From: Rubritepida sp. | GTDB taxonomy: Bacteria > Pseudomonadota > Alphaproteobacteria > Acetobacterales > Acetobacteraceae | Length of the DNA: 7,471 nt | NCBI GenBank assembly: GCA_014376425.1 | Contig: JACMRO010000204.1 | Span: 1-7,471, forward strand | Direction of reading: 5' to 3' | Shown: in pieces, positions 6,190 through 7,471 of the stretch | Position numbering within the stretch: position 1 is the first letter of the stretch | Layout of the letters: every line of letters starts with the position of its first letter | The notes under the pieces: model-generated | The model's database searches: none | What the model saw: the letters and a program-made list of their open reading frames with translations, nothing else | Told to the model about the DNA's origin: nothing | Translations under genes and position numbers: made by a program

Positions 6190-6565
6190 AAGTCGCAAGG
6201 TGGCCGTGAGGCCGCCCGATTCAACCAGGCGGATGGCGCGGTCATGACGCGTTCTGCGCTGCCGAGAATGCGCCATCGAAAGGAGGTCGCCCCGGGCACT
6301 TACAGCCTACCAGCGGACGCGGGTTGGCGTTGTGCCACTGAACCTAACTATGGCAGGGATCGGCTTTCCGAAGCCCGACGTAGCCACCGAGTCACTAACC
6401 ATCAAGGGCCAATCCGGGCTCCGCAAGCAGGCCCTTTTGGACGGCCCACAGAACCTAGCCTGCAGCGCGGGAACTGCGTTGGTGGCTTCCGGGCGTGCGT
6501 ATCGGTGCGCACCCGGCCACACCCCTACTTTATTAAACAGGCGCCGTTCTCATGGCGCCCTGATC
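6190..6565. other. Intergenic region without a recognisable gene, with small hairpins
   Basis: No open frame here resembles a protein family I know; short frames on both strands look like chance. Visible structure: GGCTT-TCCG-AAGCC (6362-6375), a perfect 5-bp stem with a tetraloop; AAGGGCC / GGCCCTT (6404-6410 with 6430-6436), a 7-bp stem; and a terminator-like hairpin at 6538-6562. I found no tRNA signature, no tmRNA tag sequence and no 16S, RNase P or SRP landmark. If DUF4149 actually starts at 6276 the gap shrinks to 289 bp. It should hold the promoter of the DUF4149 gene, but no convincing -35/-10 pair is visible. Confidence 0.5.
6531..6562 (-). terminator. Probable terminator of the RTX gene
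   Basis: Starting three bases after the RTX stop on the minus strand, CAGGGCGCC (6554-6562) pairs with GGCGCCTG (6538-6545) with one bulged G and an 8-base loop, followed by TTTAATA (6531-6537). The stem is stable; the T-tract is broken by two A residues, so efficiency is uncertain. Confidence 0.55.
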
Positions 6566-7471
6566 TTAGAACAAAAAGTCGGAGGCGGTCAGAACAGCGC
6601 CAAAGACCAGAATGGCGTCAGCGCCAGAACTGACCAGCGTATTCCCACCTGAAACGTCAAGCGTCAGATTTGCAAAGGTGAGACCACTGCCACGGAAATC
6701 CAATTTCGCACCATCGGCTGTCGCAAAACCCGACAGTTGGTCTGAACCCCATCCCACCGACTGGTATAACAGGCGATCTGCACCACCGTAGCAATAGATA
6801 GTGTCGTCTCCAGTACCGCCAATCAGTGTATCGGCAAAGTTGCTGCCGAATATCTGGTCGTTGCCCGCTCGGCCATCAATTCGGCAGGCCAAACCTCCAC
6901 CCAGCAAATAATTATCGCTAGCGTTTCCTGTCAGTCGGTTAGCAGCACCGGAAAGAATTGCCCACTCGACGTTATCGGCCAAGGTGAAATCGATATTTGC
7001 TGCCAAGCCAACATAGACGAAGTCGTAGCCCTGATTGGGAAGTTCAATAATGACCACGCCGGGATCGAGCACCACGTAGCTATCGTTGCCGTCGCCGCCG
7101 ACCATGGTGTCCGCACCACCCTGGCCGCGCATGATGTCGTCGCCGTCGCCACCATTTAGGCTGTCTGCGAAGACGCTGCCCCACAAAACGTCATTGCCGC
7201 CACGGCCGTACAAGGTGCTACCTGTCGCCTGGTTCGATACCAGCTGCTCGGCCGTATTACCGCCCGTCGCGGTCCTCGCCGCGCCGGCAAGGTAAGTTAT
7301 CTCTATATTGTCGCTAAGCGTGTAGCCGTCGACCTGAAGCCAGGCGGTGTCGATACCTTCGCCAGCATTCTCGACGATCACGCTGCCCAGGCTGTTGATG
7401 ACATACTGGTCGTTGCCGACGCCGCCATGCATCGTTGTTGCTACCGCTTGGTCGCGCATGATGTCGTCGCC
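6566..7471 (-). CDS. RTX-type calcium-binding repeat protein, C-terminal part (start outside window)
   Basis: The last 301 residues of a repeat protein that enters from the right edge, probably secreted by a type I (ABC/MFP/TolC) system and folding outside the cell on calcium binding. Nonapeptide repeats of the GGxGxD type are plain: GGVGNDQY, GRGGNDVLWG, GGDGDDIMRG, GGADTMVGGDGND, GRAGNDQIFG and GGTGDDTIY. Between them is a roughly 100-residue beta-rich module present twice, recognisable as VIxE..G.D followed by TLxDNxExxxLxGAA, a common companion of RTX repeats. The C-terminus FGAVLTASDFLF has the hydrophobic, DF-containing tail usual for type I secretion signals. No catalytic domain is in view, so the activity is unknown. 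The internal Met at 7459 is not the real start: the frame runs on through GDDI at the window edge. Two Cys residues lie within the repeats. The sequence is visibly richer in A and T than the genes to its left. Confidence 0.92.
   Translation of the reverse strand, partial: GDDIMRDQAVATTMHGGVGNDQYVINSLGSVIVENAGEGIDTAWLQVDGYTLSDNIEITYLAGAARTATGGNTAEQLVSNQATGSTLYGRGGNDVLWGSVFADSLNGGDGDDIMRGQGGADTMVGGDGNDSYVVLDPGVVIIELPNQGYDFVYVGLAANIDFTLADNVEWAILSGAANRLTGNASDNYLLGGGLACRIDGRAGNDQIFGSNFADTLIGGTGDDTIYCYGGADRLLYQSVGWGSDQLSGFATADGAKLDFRGSGLTFANLTLDVSGGNTLVSSGADAILVFGAVLTASDFLF

Noticed and set aside
6279..6287. AAAGGAGGT on the plus strand, a near-perfect Shine-Dalgarno
   Set aside because: No start codon follows at a usable distance on the plus strand. 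On the minus strand it reads like the 16S 3' end, but no other 16S sequence is present.
6307..6522. A 71-codon minus-strand frame in the gap between the RTX and DUF4149 genes
   Set aside because: Its product resembles no family I know, it has no ribosome site, and codon use gives no sign of coding; there are no insertion-sequence ends to support a transposase remnant.

Overview
The window is a GC-rich stretch of an alphaproteobacterial chromosome. The best lineage marker is a complete GapR (DUF2312) nucleoid protein, which is typical of Alphaproteobacteria. A TakP-like TRAP binding protein and a DUF1244 protein fit the same group. The GC-rich codon use suggests Rhodospirillales or Acetobacteraceae, but that narrower placement is inference. 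All nine genes I can support lie on the minus strand, so transcription runs from high to low coordinates. The long plus-strand open frames are shadows of GC-rich minus-strand genes.

From upstream (right) to downstream (left): (i) 6566-7471, the C-terminal part of an RTX calcium-binding repeat protein, probably secreted by a type I system, followed by a terminator-like hairpin. (ii) 6190-6565, a gap without a recognisable gene but with several small hairpins. (iii) A short DUF4149 membrane protein, then a TakP-like periplasmic TRAP binding protein whose stop codon overlaps the start of a DUF1244 protein (TGATG). No TRAP permease genes are in view. (iv) 4022-4264, an intergenic stretch with two degenerate copies of a 120-bp unit directly before cobT. 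(v) cobT-cobS-cobC, the nucleotide-loop assembly module of cobalamin synthesis. CobT makes alpha-ribazole phosphate, CobS joins the lower ligand to adenosylcobinamide-GDP, and CobC is the matching histidine phosphatase. gapR follows 32 bp later, and a strong intrinsic terminator closes the unit. (vi) A DUF1330 protein overlapping (GTGA) a nitronate monooxygenase gene that runs off the left edge.

The window is mostly ordinary housekeeping and metabolic sequence, and I see no convincing new multi-gene system. The points most worth a second look are the 120-bp repeat in the cobT leader, the possible small Pro/Arg-rich frame that ends in an ATGA junction with cobT, the placement of gapR in the cob unit, two cysteines inside an otherwise typical RTX domain, and the hairpin-rich gap at 6190-6565.
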